Of a DNA stretch of 64,000 nt, positions 41,864 through 51,689 are shown piece by piece. A program made the translations under genes and the position numbers. Positions within the stretch are counted from its first letter, which is position 1, and each line of letters starts with the position of its first letter. Under the pieces are notes generated by a model. It ran no database searches. It was not told where the DNA came from and worked only from the letters and a program-made list of their open reading frames with translations. The DNA lies in NCBI GenBank assembly GCA_037501455.1, contig CM074864.1:40140001-40204000 (forward strand), given 5' to 3'. The DNA is from Lantana camara (Eukaryota; Streptophyta; Magnoliopsida; Lamiales; Verbenaceae).

Positions 41864-42946
41864 TGTAACAGCCCGAAAACCCACCTGTCGATATTGTCCG
41901 CTTTGGTGGGCTAAGCGACACCACCCTCACGGTTTTGTTTCTCCCGGTGGAATTTAAGCCCGAAGGCGCCCACCCAGGAAAAGGCCTCAACAGTGAAGAG
42001 GTATCCACCCCCTTATAAGGAAGGCTTCGTTCTCCTCTTCTTCTGATGTGGGACAAGCACTTTGAGCTTTACAGTCCACCCCCCCATAAGGGCCCAGCGT
42101 CCTCGCTGGCACACCGGACCGGATCCCAGCTCTGATACCATTTGTAACAGCCAGAAAACCCGTCTGTCGATATTGTCCGCTTTGGTGGGCTAAGCGACAC
42201 CACCCTCACGGTTTTGTTTCTCCCGGCGGAATTTAAGCCCGAAGGCGCCCACCCAGCCCTGTAGAGGCCCTTTCCTGGGTGGGCGCCTTCGGGCTTAAAT
42301 TCCGCCGGGAGAAACAAAACCGTGAGGGTGGTGTCGCTTAGCCCACCAAAGCGGACAATATCGACAGGCGGGTTTTCGGGCTGTTACAAATGGTATCAGA
42401 GCTGGGACCCGGTGCGGTGTGCCAGCGAGGACGCTGGGCCCTTATGGGGGGTGGACTGTAAAGCTCAAAGTGCTTGTCCCACATCGGAAGAAGAGGAGAA
42501 CGAAGCCTTCCTTATAAGGGGGTGGATACCTCTTCCCTGTTGAGGCCTTTTCCTGGGTGGGCGCCTTCGGGTTTAAATTCCGCCGGGAGAAACAAAACCG
42601 TGAGGGTGGTGTCGCTTAGCCCACCAAAGCGGACAATATCGACAGGTGGGTTTTCGGGCTGTTACAAATGGTATCAGAGCTGGGACCCGGTCCGGTGTGC
42701 CAGCGAGGACGCTGGGCCCTTATGGGGGGGGTGGACTGTAAAGCTCAAAGTGCTTGTCCCACATCGGAAGAAGAGGAGAACGAAGCCTTCCTTATAAGGG
42801 GGTGGATACCTCTTCCCTGTTGAGGCCTTTTCCTGGGTGGGCGCCTTCGGGCTTAAATTCCGCCGGGAGAAACAAAACCGTGAGGGTGGTGTCGCTTAGC
42901 CCACCAAAGCGGACAATATCGACAGGCGGGTTTTCGGGCTGTTACA
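41864..42946. mobile_element. TRIM-like mini-retroelement array with an inverted part
   Basis: Five LTR copies of up to 210 bases alternate with 68-70-base interiors. The order is: minus LTR 41,864-42,073, interior, truncated minus LTR 42,143-42,255, truncated plus LTR 42,256-42,388, interior with primer site TGGTATCAGAGC at 42,391, plus LTR 42,457-42,666, interior, plus LTR 42,737-42,946. On their own strand LTRs run TGTAAAGCTC to GGGCTGTTACA. The interior holds only the initiator-Met primer site and a G-rich polypurine tract. There is no coding capacity; the repeated ORFs (for example 42,474-42,797) come from the repeat itself. TRIM elements move with proteins of other LTR elements. Confidence 0.9.
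42143..42388. repeat. Head-to-head inverted repeat inside the TRIM array
   Basis: The minus LTR piece 42,143-42,255 and the plus LTR piece 42,256-42,388 meet without spacer other than the asymmetric 'ccctgtagaggccctt'. Arms of about 110 bases are nearly perfect complements, and flanking interiors and LTRs extend the pairing outward. Transcribed through, this would form a long hairpin. Confidence 0.85.
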
Positions 42947-44671
42947 GTGACACGGGGGTGCATGCTTGTTGGTTGAGTTATTCTTTACCGTGACACGGGG
43001 GTGTCACGGTTTACCTTGCATTGGTGACACGGGCGTGTCACCATCTTTTTCCTGGCTTGTTATCTGCTGTACTGTGACACGGGGGTGTCACCGCTTGGTG
43101 CATTTTGGTGACACGGGCGTGTCACCCTCTGTTTCTCATGCATTTTGTTTGCATGCTACTGTACATGCATGTGTTTTCATATATTTTGGATATGTATTAA
43201 ATGTTATTTGATTTAATTGAATATATGTAATTGTTTGTTTCCAATTTGAATGCGATTTAACTTGTGCTTCGATTCTATATGAAGTTGTTGAATCAATGTG
43301 TTTGAAAGTGTGGAATTATGAGTTCGAATGAATTGAACGATTGATTGAATGACATGATTATATGATTTGATTTCTTAATAGTGCTCATGAACATCTCATA
43401 GCATAATCTTATCTTTTATATATTCATATCATGATCATTGCATTGTCGAGCGTCTTATTTGGTCATATTGAGTCTCACTTCACCGTTCTTGCACAGATTT
43501 TGATCCACTTGGAGACGTGGCCGGTCAGTGAGGCTCGTGCTTTCTTCTTTTGACGGTTTAAGGTGGGTTTCTCTTCTACTTAGATAAAACGACCCGATAT
43601 ATCTCCCTATGTGAAAAGTTTTAAGCCAAAGTAATACGATATATATATATATATATATATATTTTGAGTCTTTTATCGAGTAAATGATTGCAAACGTAAA
43701 GCCCTTATTTCTTGAACCCTACCTAATGTTTTGGCGAGAATGAATGAATGTTATGCACGAATGGGGCCCAGGGGCTTAGTGTGAGTGGCTATCCGGGGAG
43801 GCACGGGCCGATGGTGATCCCTCACACTAGTTCCACCAATGAACGGTGTAACCGGACCTCGTTAGGAGTTAGCGAGGAATGGACGCTGAGCGCCATCTGG
43901 GGAGTCATGTAACCCCTTTTGGTCAATGAATGGGTGGTCGGGCCTTGCAAACCCACCACCAACCCGGAGGAAGAAGGTGTAAATGTTAATGAATGTGCAC
44001 AAAAGATTGATTGCATGAAAAGAATGAATGAATGAATGTTTAAATGGTTTACACAAGGTGTTGGTTGGAGATAATGCACGCCCACTCGCCGGGCCAATAA
44101 TGACCTAATGTTAATGATTCGTTATAATCCCTTTTGATGATTCTTTTCCCCCACTTGGGAAAGTCTTTAAAAACCTCATTTGGGATTATAACTTGCATGT
44201 GATTGTTTAATTACCGTCATATATTCTATTTATACCCTGTTTTATACCCACCAGTCCCTTTTGGACTGAACCCGTTTGGTTTTCAGTTATTTTGTACAGG
44301 TGTTGAGGGAGCTAGGCGGGAATACGAGTCCTAGGTCTTGCATTTACTTCTAGCTCTTATATTTTGGTCTTACACTGCATACTTTTATTTCGATCATCGT
44401 ATATGCTTTGGGTCGTGATGGCAATTGATGATGTATATGAATGATTTTTGGAGCTTTGATGCTCATGGTATATATATATATGGTATATGTTCGTTTATTG
44501 CTTCCGCTTTAATGTTTTATGTTGTTATATGGTTTTAAGGGTTAGCCCGCCTAGCTTAGAGTGTGTGTTTGTCCCCGTTCGCCGTGATTTGGCTCGGGTA
44601 TGGATCGTCCATTTCGTATTCGGGTCGGGGTCTCGGTGCGGGGATGTGACGCCTTGCGCTTGGGTGTTACA

Positions 44672-45233
44672 GAATTTGTCCCTCAATTTGCATGCATAGA
44701 ATCTTGATGGAAGATAACCATAAACCCTCTATTGAGCATCAATGTAGGTTAAACCCAAATATGAAAGAAGTTGTGAGAGCCGAAGTGTTAAAATTGTTAG
44801 ATGCGGGGTATAATTTACCCGATTTCGGATAGCTCTTGGGTTAGCCCGGCATACGTTATGCCGAAAAAGGGAGGGATGACGGTTTTTAGAAATGAGAACA
44901 ATGAACTTATCCCTACACGCACGGTTACGGGATGGAGAGTGTGCATAGATTATAGAAAATTGAACAATGCTACCCGAAAGGACCATTTCCCATTACCTTT
45001 CATTAATTAAATGTTAGAGAGTTTAGCTGGGCATGAGTACTATTGTTTTCTAGATGGATATTCGGGTTATAATCAAATTGCCATAGCACCTGAAGATCAA
45101 GAAAAATGCACTTTCACTTGCCCCTATGGCACTTTTGCTTTTAGAAGAATGCCATTTGGTCTTTGTAATGCGCCGGCTACGTTCCAACGTTTCATGATGG
45201 AAATTTTCTCGGATTTTATTGAGTGAACAATGG
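44672..45233 (+). pseudogene. Athila reverse transcriptase, N-terminal half (broken)
   Basis: After the GAATT repeat the Athila frame resumes with 'CMHRILMEDNHKPSIEHQCRLNPNMKEVV' in pieces. A one-base frameshift lies near 44,810. The frame then reads 'PISDSSWVSPAYVMPKKGG', 'WRVCIDYRKLNNATRKDHFPLPF', a stop at 45,008-45,010, 'YCFLDGYSGYNQI', 'MPFGLCNAPATFQRFM' and a TGA near 45,224, all typical of the fingers and palm of gypsy reverse transcriptase. Confidence 0.9.
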
Positions 45234-45765
45234 AAATCTTTATGGATGATTTTTCGGTGTTTGGGTCTTCTTTTGATGCATGCCTTGATAATCTTACTAA
45301 TGTGTTGAAACGTTGTGAAGATACTAATTTGGTGCTAAATTGGGAGAAGTGCCACTTCATGGTGCGTGAAGGAATTATCCTAGGCCATCGAATCTCGGCT
45401 AAGGGAATTGAAGTGGACCGAGCTAAGATCGAAGTCATTGATAAATTGCCACCACCTGCCAATGTTAAGGGAGTTAGGAGTTTTCTTGGTCATCCGGATT
45501 TTATCGCCGGTTTATAAAGGATTTCCCCAAAATTACCTTGCCTCTTTGCAAGCTTTTACAAAAGGATGCTGAATACTCTAGCAAGACACTTAATGATGCC
45601 CAATTAAACTATGCCACCACTGAAAAAGAATTACTTCCAATTGTGCATGCATTTGATAAATTTCGTTCGTATTTGATAGGATCGAAGACGGTGGTTTACA
45701 CGGATCACGCAGCTATCAAATACTTATTGTCAAAGAAGGATTCCAAACCTCGTCTCATTAGATAG
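45230..45765 (+). pseudogene. Athila reverse transcriptase C-terminus and RNase H (broken, with deletion)
   Basis: The catalytic box reads Phe-Met-Asp-Asp in 'MEIFMDDFSVFG' near 45,236. Then come 'LNWEKCHFMV' and 'ILGHRISAKGIEVDRAKI'. A one-base frameshift near 45,503 disrupts the 'FYRRFIKDF' segment. After '[12 protein letters not shown]' the frame jumps to '[19 protein letters not shown]', so about 70 residues of the first RNase H part, with its first catalytic Asp, are missing. '[23 protein letters not shown]' follows, then a stop where Trp is expected. Confidence 0.9.
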
Positions 45766-46541
45766 ATCTTGCTACTTCAAGAATTTGATCTTGAGATCCG
45801 AGATAAGAAGGGAACGGAGAATGTGGTAGCAGATAACTTATCTCGTTTGGAGCTTGAAGAGAAAGAGGAAGAACGCAAGATGAACATTGCTGAAAATTTT
45901 CCGGATGAACAACTTTTTAAAGTAGTTTCGGAAGTTCCATGGTACGCGGATTTCGTGAATTACCTAGTGAGTAGGATCATACCACCCGACTTGAGCTTCC
46001 ACCAAAGAAGGAAATTTTTGTCCGATGCAAAGTATTATTTTTGGGAGGAGCCGTTACTTTACAAGAATTGCTCAGATGGATTAGTGAGAAGATGTGTACC
46101 CGAAGATGAAGTTGACAAGATTTTGAATGGTTAACATCCAAGCCCCTATGGAGGCCACTCAAGTTCAAGAAAGAAGGCGGAAAAAGTTCTACAATCGGGT
46201 TTTTGGTGGCCCTCTTTATTTAAAGATGCTCATAAGTTCGTGGAGAGATGTGACTCTTGTCAAAGAACGGGGAACATAGGGAGGAGAGATGAGATGCCTT
46301 TGCGATATATTTTGGAGATAGAGTTGTTTGATGTATGGGGCATCGACTTCATGGGCCCTTTTTCCGTCGTCCCATGGCAATCAATACATCCTAGTAGGTG
46401 TTGACTACGTGTCTAAATAGGTAGAGGCCGTGGCAAGTCCCACGAATGATTCGAAGGTTGTATTGAAGTTTTTAAAGAAGAACATTTTCATTAGATTTGG
46501 AGTTCCAAGGGCTCTCATAAGTGATGGAGGGTCTCATTTTT
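45766..46541 (+). pseudogene. Athila RNase H end and integrase (truncated)
   Basis: The frame continues with 'ILLLQEFDLEIRDKKGTENVVADNLSR', then a 121-codon stretch to a stop near 46,132. Integrase has the zinc-binding region 'HPSPYGGH' and 'CDSCQRTGN', the first catalytic Asp in 'VWGIDFMGPF' and the second in 'ALISDGGSHFC'. Frameshifts lie near 46,370 and 46,420. The sequence is cut at about 46,541, before the catalytic Glu, and copia leader follows. The rest of the Athila element, including any env-like part and 3' LTR, is absent. Confidence 0.9.
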
Positions 46542-46934
46542 GCAAGGCCTGTCGCGCGCGCACGCCTGCGTCGCGCACGGCCCTCTTCGCGTACGGGCCC
46601 CGTTTTCTCGTAATCCATTTTCGTATTTCGTGCAATCCAATCCCGATTTTAATCTTAATTTAATTTTATTATTAAAATTTAATTTTATTTTGAATAAGCT
46701 TAAAATAGAGATTTTCGAGAAATTGAAACGGTTAATATTTTGGGAAAATACATCTTTAATAAAAATTATTAATTTTCAGAAATTAATTGGAATTTTATTT
46801 GTTTTGGTAATTGGGGATTTATTGAAAACTTTTATAAATAAGACTCGCATCAAGTCATGTTTTAAGTCATTAGGACTTGAAACGGGAATTTTAATTTATT
46901 AGCTAAATTTAAATTCTCGCAAGAAGCATGTTAG

Positions 46935-47138
46935 GTGATCATGGGTTTAGACTTATGTATGGTTTTAATTTATGCACATGGATGGTTTAAATTAGGGTTG
47001 GAGCCCTATAGTTGCGTTTTTCAATTGAGGTTGGAGCCTCACTTATGTGCGTACTATTATGTGATTTATACATGGCTTTCCATATTACTATTTTTTAGGC
47101 CGGGGTATGCCCCGTGTATTTGTCTAAGACCAATATGA
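46935..47138 (+). CDS. Small upstream ORF in the copia B leader (67 codons)
   Basis: The start is the same as in the related leader at 22,683 on the minus strand, and the first 47 or so residues are nearly identical (Met-Ile-Met-Gly-Leu-Asp-Leu-Cys). The twofold 'LEP' pattern comes from a DNA repeat. No domain is recognised. If translated, it would precede gag by more than 1 kb. Confidence 0.2.
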   Translation: MIMGLDLCMVLIYAHGWFKLGLEPYSCVFQLRLEPHLCAYYYVIYTWLSILLFFRPGYAPCICLRPI

Positions 47139-47723
47139 AGATTGAGTCTTATTACTTTTCAGTACTTTTTCATTTTTTTGAGACTAAAATAGGTGGTGAG
47201 GTTTTATTTTCATTTTGGAGACAATGCACCCATGGAGTAAGATGGACCACATTCAAGTAACAAGGAGGCCATAAGTGAACACCCCTCAAAATGTTAGGGA
47301 GGGGAATCTGAATTGTAAAATGTAATAGAGATAGGGCTCGTGTTTTGTTACCGCTTTCCCTTATGTGATTTAAACTGTTTATGTGGTATGTATGTTAGAA
47401 CTTGTGATTGTGGAGTGGCTCCCACATATCACGCATAAGATAGGTAGAACCCATGATCATCTCATGTTAGTATCATGCTAGGACATTTTATCTGTTTATG
47501 TGCTTGTTTGAAATGCATTTAAGTTGTACTTGCATTAATCAAGACTAATAAAATTGGATAACATATATGTCGGTGAGGTCGAACCGAACAACTCTCCGGT
47601 TGATTCGAAAATTCCCATTAAATATTAAGCTAATATCAAACAAATAGGTGTTTAATTCGAGATGTAAATTTCGAATTAAATTCCTAGCATTCCATCAATA
47701 GGTTTTAAGTTTAGTAACTGAAG

Positions 47724-48062
47724 CTAGTTATTGTCCGCGAATCGTGGGATAGCTGGTGGAGCTTATTAGTTCTTAGTTACCTAATAGATCATTTTAAATG
47801 ATCAATATTTCGTGATCAATTTTAGCGAGGGCAATGTCCGCGAGTCGTGGGTCGTTCGAACTAAGTTTTGATCATGATCTTATGATTGATGGGTCTAGCT
47901 TAACGCCTAAGTAAATATGGATGTCACACGAGTCGTGGGTCCATATTGAAAGAAATGTGATGCAAAAACAATTACTAAGAGTTCTAAAGGTGTTAGAATT
48001 GGTAAGTTGTACCTACCTAGGGTTCTTACTTAGAATGTCCGCGAGTCGTGGGTTCGAGGTAA
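47724..48062 (+). other. Four repeated stem-loop motifs in the copia B leader
   Basis: The core TGTCCGCGAGTCGTGGG occurs at 47,732 (one change), 47,835, 47,922 (variant TGTCACACGAGTCGTGGG) and 48,036, spaced 103, 87 and 114 bases. Different arms surround each core and can pair: CTAGTTAT with ATAGCTGG for the first, AATATGGA with TCCATATT for the third, TTACTTAGAA with TTCGAGGTAA (two mismatches or wobbles) for the fourth. For the second, TGATCA and TTTTAG-like arms lie farther out. In the core, CCGC can pair with GTGG around the loop GAGTC; in the third, CAC pairs with GTG, so one pair changes from G-U to A-U. The role could be packaging, dimerisation or translation; none is shown. Confidence 0.7.
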
Positions 48063-48258
48063 AATGCTTAGGATCTTAGTACCCATTGGGAAACATGTTC
48101 CTCTTAGATCTTTGGGAATTGTAGATCTTTGAAAAACAGTGGGAGCTACATTAGAATAAAGACCTTATCTTTTGTATATCGTTATAATTCAGCATGCTTA
48201 CTAGTTCTCTGTCTTACCATTTTGGTCGTAGATTCTGTGATTCTCTACGTGTTTTGAA

Positions 48259-49824
48259 ATGGCAACCAAAAACCCTCTTGTATCGATCCTCGAGTCAAAC
48301 AAGTTGACTGGTCCCAACTATTCTGATTGGCGGAGGAATCTGAAAATCATTTTAGATTCTGAGAAGAGAACTTATGTTCTCTTCGAAGGGGAGCCTAGTC
48401 CCGAAGGGGACGCTCCCACTCGGGCCGAGCGGGACGTGATCCAGAAGTGGAAGGATGAAAATCTCCAAGCCCGTTGCCTTATGTTGGCTAACATGTCTCC
48501 GGACTTGCAAAGGCAACATGAGGCCATGGAATTTGCTTGGGAGATTTACGACCACTTAGAGCAACTTTACCGCCCTCATGAACGTGTTACAAGGTATAAC
48601 ACTTCAAAGGAATTGTTCCACTTGAGAATGAGGGAAGGTTCAAGTGTCCATGAATATGGACTCAAGTTTCTCGCCCTTACTGAGAAACTTGCTTCCATGG
48701 ACATGCCACTGAAAGATGAGCTTTCAGTGGACTTGTTGCTAGCCTCGCTCCCACCATCATTTAACCCATTTGTCCTTAACTTCAATATGAATCATGCTGG
48801 TGCTACTGTAGCTGAGCTGATTAGTCAGCTTGTGACTGCTGAAAGCACGATCAAGAAGGACAATAAGGTTTTGATGGTGAATGTTCCATCTTCCTCTTCT
48901 GGGCCTTCTAAAGGTAAGGGCAAGGAAGCCCAAAAGAAGAAGAAGAAACCCCTTAGGCCCACTGGTGGGGTTTCGAAGGAGAAGGCCCAAAAGAAGAAGC
49001 GTGATCGGAAAGAGGATGTTTGCTTCCATTGTGGTAAAGCGGGACATTGGAGGAGAAACTGCCCAGAGTACAAGGCTACTCTAAAGAAAGGTATGTTTCT
49101 CATTGAAATAAATCTTTCTATTAATTCTAGTTCTTGGGTACTTGATACCGGTTGTGGAATTCATATTTGTAATGATGTACAGATGCTAAGTGAAGTCCAA
49201 CAACTCAAAGAAGGAGAATGTGTCTTAAAGATCGATGATGGCTCAAATGTTGAAGCTCGAGCTTTAGGCACAATTAGATTAGATTTAGATAGTTTTGAGT
49301 TAGTTTTAAATAAAGTCCTTTATGTACCGAGCATTATTCGTAATATAATTTCAGTTCCAATTTTAGATTGTGAAGGTTATGAAACTTATATTAGGAATGG
49401 TAAATACTTTATCAAACGGAACAACTTTTCCGTTCACATCGGTACTCTAAGTAATGGACTTTATCTAACTCAGAATATCAATATTATGAATATACAACGA
49501 GAAACGAAACGTAAGAGAGATGACAAAGTTTCAGCTCCCTTATGGCACGCTAGATTAGGACACATTTCCAAGAACAGAATTAGTAAGATAAACACTTTAG
49601 GATCATTCTCTGAAAATGATCTCAAAAAGTTAACTTCTTGCGAATCCTGTCTCAAAGGAAAGATGTCCAAGGTTCCTTTTAAAGGAACTGTGGAACATGC
49701 CTCTAAGGTTTTGGATTTGATCCATTTTGATGTTTGTGGACCGCTTAATGTAAGCACTAGAAACAATCATCAGTATTTCATAACCTTACCAATGACTTTA
49801 GTCGATATGGTTATGTATACTTAA
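48259..49824 (+). pseudogene. Copia B gag, protease and start of integrase
   Basis: The best-kept copia frame in the window, 521 codons. Gag starts 'MATKNPLVSILESNKLTG' with the helical 'WEIYDHLEQLYRPHERVTRYN' core. The zinc knuckle CFHCGKAGHWRRNC is intact near 49,021. The protease shows 'SSWVLDTGCGIHIC' with Asp-Thr-Gly. The GAG-pre-integrase segment has 'LWHARLGHISKNRI' and 'CESCLKGKMSK'. Integrase has its first Asp in 'LIHFDVCGPLN'. A one-base frameshift near 49,785 ends the frame; the other frame goes on with 'TNDFSRYGYVYLMKH'. Confidence 0.9.
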
Positions 49825-51053
49825 TGAAGCATAAATCTGAAGCTTTTGAGAAATTCCTAGAATTTCAAAATGAGGTTGAGAACCAAACTGGTCACAAGAT
49901 CAAAGCACTTTGATCTGATCGAGGAGGCGAGTATCTTAGTGAAGAATTCCTTAATCATCTCAAAGATAATGGGATTATCTCTCAGTGGACACCTTCGGGA
50001 ACTCCTCAACTCAATGGAGTTTCTGAGAGAAGGAATCGAACTCTACTTGATATGGTTCGTTCCATGATGAGTTTCACTGACTTACCACCTTCTTTCTGGG
50101 GTTATGCCCTAGAAAGTGCAGCAAAGATTTTGAATCTAGTTCCCTCTAAGTCAATCCCTAAAACGCCCTATGAAATGTGGCATGGTAAAATCCCTAGTTA
50201 TTCTTACTTAAGAATTTGGGATTGTCCTGCTTACGTGAAGAGAAAAGTGGGAGATAAGTTAGAATCTCGTTCTAACTTACGCTACTTTGTAGGTTATCCT
50301 AAGGAATCCATAGGATACTACTTCTATGATCAATCTGAGCAAAAGGTGTTTATTTCCAGAAATGCCACTTTTCTGGAGGAACCGTTCCTTAAAGAAAAGA
50401 AAGGCAAGATCATAGAATTAGAAGAAGTACAAAGTGATCCCATACCACCCACTGAAGAAACGTCCCCTTCTGACCAATCGCAACCAATCACGAATTTCGA
50501 TACACACGCAAATCCTCCTCTAAGGCGTTCTGAACGCACTCCTAGACAGCCGGAGAGATGGTATGGATTCTTCCATGAGATCTCTCAAAAGGATAATAAT
50601 CCTTTAACATATGAGGAGGCACTTTCAGATTCTGACTCTGAACAGTGGATAGAAGCCATGAAATCCGAAATGGATTCCATGAACTCCAACCAAGTTTGGA
50701 CCTTGGTAGATTTACCTGATGGGGTCAAACCCATAGGTTGCAAATGGATCTTTAAGAGAAAGCTTGGAGTTGATGGAAGCATTGTAGCCTACAAAGCAAA
50801 ACTAGTTGCGAAAGGATTCACTCAAAGACCCAGCGTAGACTTTGGTGAAACTTTTTCACCAGTTGCAATGCAAAAGTCTTTTCGGATCATGCTTGCCATT
50901 GCTGCATATTATGACTATGAGATATGGCAAATGGATGTGAAAACTGCCTTTCTCAATGGTGACATTGATAAAGACATTTATATGGAGCAACCCATAGGTT
51001 TCACATTCAGTGGGAGTGAGCAAAAGGTTTGCAAACTCCAAAGATCAATCTAT
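49785..51053 (+). pseudogene. Copia B integrase core and N-terminal reverse transcriptase
   Basis: In the shifted frame a TGA near 49,912 replaces Arg just before 'SDRGGEYLSEEF', which holds the second integrase Asp. The catalytic Glu is in 'GVSERRNRTLLDM'. From 50,052 the frame is open for 340 codons: 'FWGYALESAAKILNLVPSK', the Pro/Glu-rich linker with 'RRSERTPRQPERW', and reverse transcriptase from 'WTLVDLPDGVKPIGCKWIFK' through 'WQMDVKTAFLNGDI' to 'KVCKLQRSIYG'. There it jumps to a part about 200 residues further on, so the YVDD box is deleted. Confidence 0.9.
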
Positions 51054-51350
51054 GGATGTGGCTTATGCACTTAGTGTAACAAGTTGTTTCCAATCTGACC
51101 CTGGAGATGGCCACTGGGCTGCCGTGAAGAATATTCTTAACTACTTGAAAAGTACTAAAGATTTATTCTTAGTTTACGGAGGTCAGAAAGATCTTACTGT
51201 CGAAGGATACTGCGATGCAAGCTTTGCATCTGACTTAGATGATTTTAAGTCAATGTCAGGATACATTTTCTGCCTAAACGGCGGAGCAGTGAGTTGGAAG
51301 AGTTCCAAGCAAACTACCACTGCAGATTCGACCACTAAGGCCGAATACAT
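51054..51350 (+). pseudogene. Copia B connection and first RNase H part
   Basis: After the internal deletion the frame reads 'MDVAYALSVTSCFQSDPGDG', 'YCDASFASDLDDFKSMSGYIFC' and 'TTKAEY', matching 26,205-26,500 in copia A with 12 differences in about 296 bases. At 51,350 the match to copia A becomes almost perfect and 11 bases are missing from the sequence between 'gccgaatac' and 'cagct'. This is the place where the duplicated block begins anew. Confidence 0.9.
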
Positions 51351-51673
51351 ATGCAGCTAAGGAAGGTGTTTGGATTAGAAACTTCATTCAAGAGTTGAAT
51401 ATTGTTCCTAGCATGAAAGACCCCATTACTGTGTTCTATGACAACACTGGGGCGGTTGCTCAAGCAAAAGAACCTAGATCTCACCAACGGACCAAGCACA
51501 TTATGAGGAAATATCACCTAATCCGTGATATTATCAAAAGAGGAGATGTGCAAATTGAGAGGGTCACATCAGCAGAGAACGTGGCAGATCCACTTACTAA
51601 ACCCCTTAGTCGAGAAGCTTTCCAAGGTCATCTTCAGAATATGGGACTTAGAGTAGCTTTAGAATGGATTTGA
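51351..51673 (+). pseudogene. Copia RNase H C-terminal part (copy 2)
   Basis: The frame carries 'YDNTGAVAQAKEPRSHQRTKH' in pieces and the C-terminal 'LTKPLSREAF' and 'ALEWI', identical to copia A. It is out of frame with the preceding 'TTKAEY' part because of the 11-base loss at the junction. Confidence 0.9.
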
Positions 51674-51678
51674 CGGGC

Positions 51679-51689
51679 AAGTGGGAGAT
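51679..51689 (+). other. Polypurine tract of the copia 3' end (copy 2)
   Basis: AAGTGGGAGAT directly precedes the TGTTAGG start of the LTR at 51,690, as in copy 1. Confidence 0.85.

Larger units (their letters stand above)
33351..44671 (+). mobile_element. Tekay/Del-type chromovirus, complete with both LTRs
   Basis: The element is 11.3 kb. It has a 5' LTR (33,351-36,087), initiator-Met primer site, gag-pol with protease, reverse transcriptase, RNase H, integrase and a C-terminal chromodomain-like segment, a polypurine tract and a 3' LTR (40,843-44,671) enlarged by a TRIM insertion. GAATT is duplicated on both sides. Two in-frame stops and some lost key residues make it defective. It was present before the tandem duplication, because copy 2 has it at the same site (58,187). 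Confidence 0.95.
40843..44671 (+). mobile_element. 3' LTR of the Tekay element, with a nested TRIM array
   Basis: The LTR matches the 5' LTR throughout. It is 3,829 bases because 1,083 bases of TRIM plus a five-base duplication are inserted within its palindrome array; without them it is 2,741. The palindromes lie at 41,825-41,842 and 42,947-43,127. Near 43,639 its (AT)n tract is a little longer than in the 5' LTR. Confidence 0.95.
46542..48258 (+). mobile_element. Leader of copia B (5'-truncated)
   Basis: This non-coding stretch matches the reverse complement of 21,391-23,110. It begins inside the GC-rich part ('gcctgtcgcgcgcgc') without LTR or primer site, so its 5' end was lost at the junction with Athila integrase. 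It holds a small conserved ORF (46,935-47,138), four stem-loop motifs (47,724-48,062) and about 200 bases before the gag ATG. The 120-codon ORF at 46,540 bridges the junction and is not a gene. Confidence 0.85.
26513..51350 (+). repeat. Tandem duplication, copy 1 (24,838 bp)
   Basis: Everything from ATGCAGCTAAGG in copia RNase H at 26,513 is repeated in the same order and orientation from 51,351. This includes the copia LTR, a chromovirus fragment, the Athila LTR and gag, and the nested Tekay element with the same insertion point. The offset is 24,838 at the start and 24,835 at the Tekay gag, so few indels have occurred. By eye the copies differ at about one percent of positions or less. Copy 1 ends in copia B at about 51,350. 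Confidence 0.9.

Noticed and set aside
42474..42797. Repeated ORFs with the shared sequence 'RNKTVRVVSLSPPKRTIS'
   Set aside because: They are translations of the TRIM LTR repeated in several places and directions; they span LTR ends and primer sites.
41864..42946. Cassandra-type TRIM carrying 5S rRNA sequence
   Set aside because: I saw no 5S internal promoter words in the LTR; it is a TRIM of another kind.
46540..46902. 120-codon ORF at the Athila/copia junction as a new fusion protein
   Set aside because: It crosses a rearrangement join into non-coding leader and encodes low-complexity sequence.
51054..51360. Intact copia reverse transcriptase in copia B
   Set aside because: The frame jumps from 'RSIYG' to 'DVAYAL', about 200 residues later, so the YVDD catalytic box is deleted.
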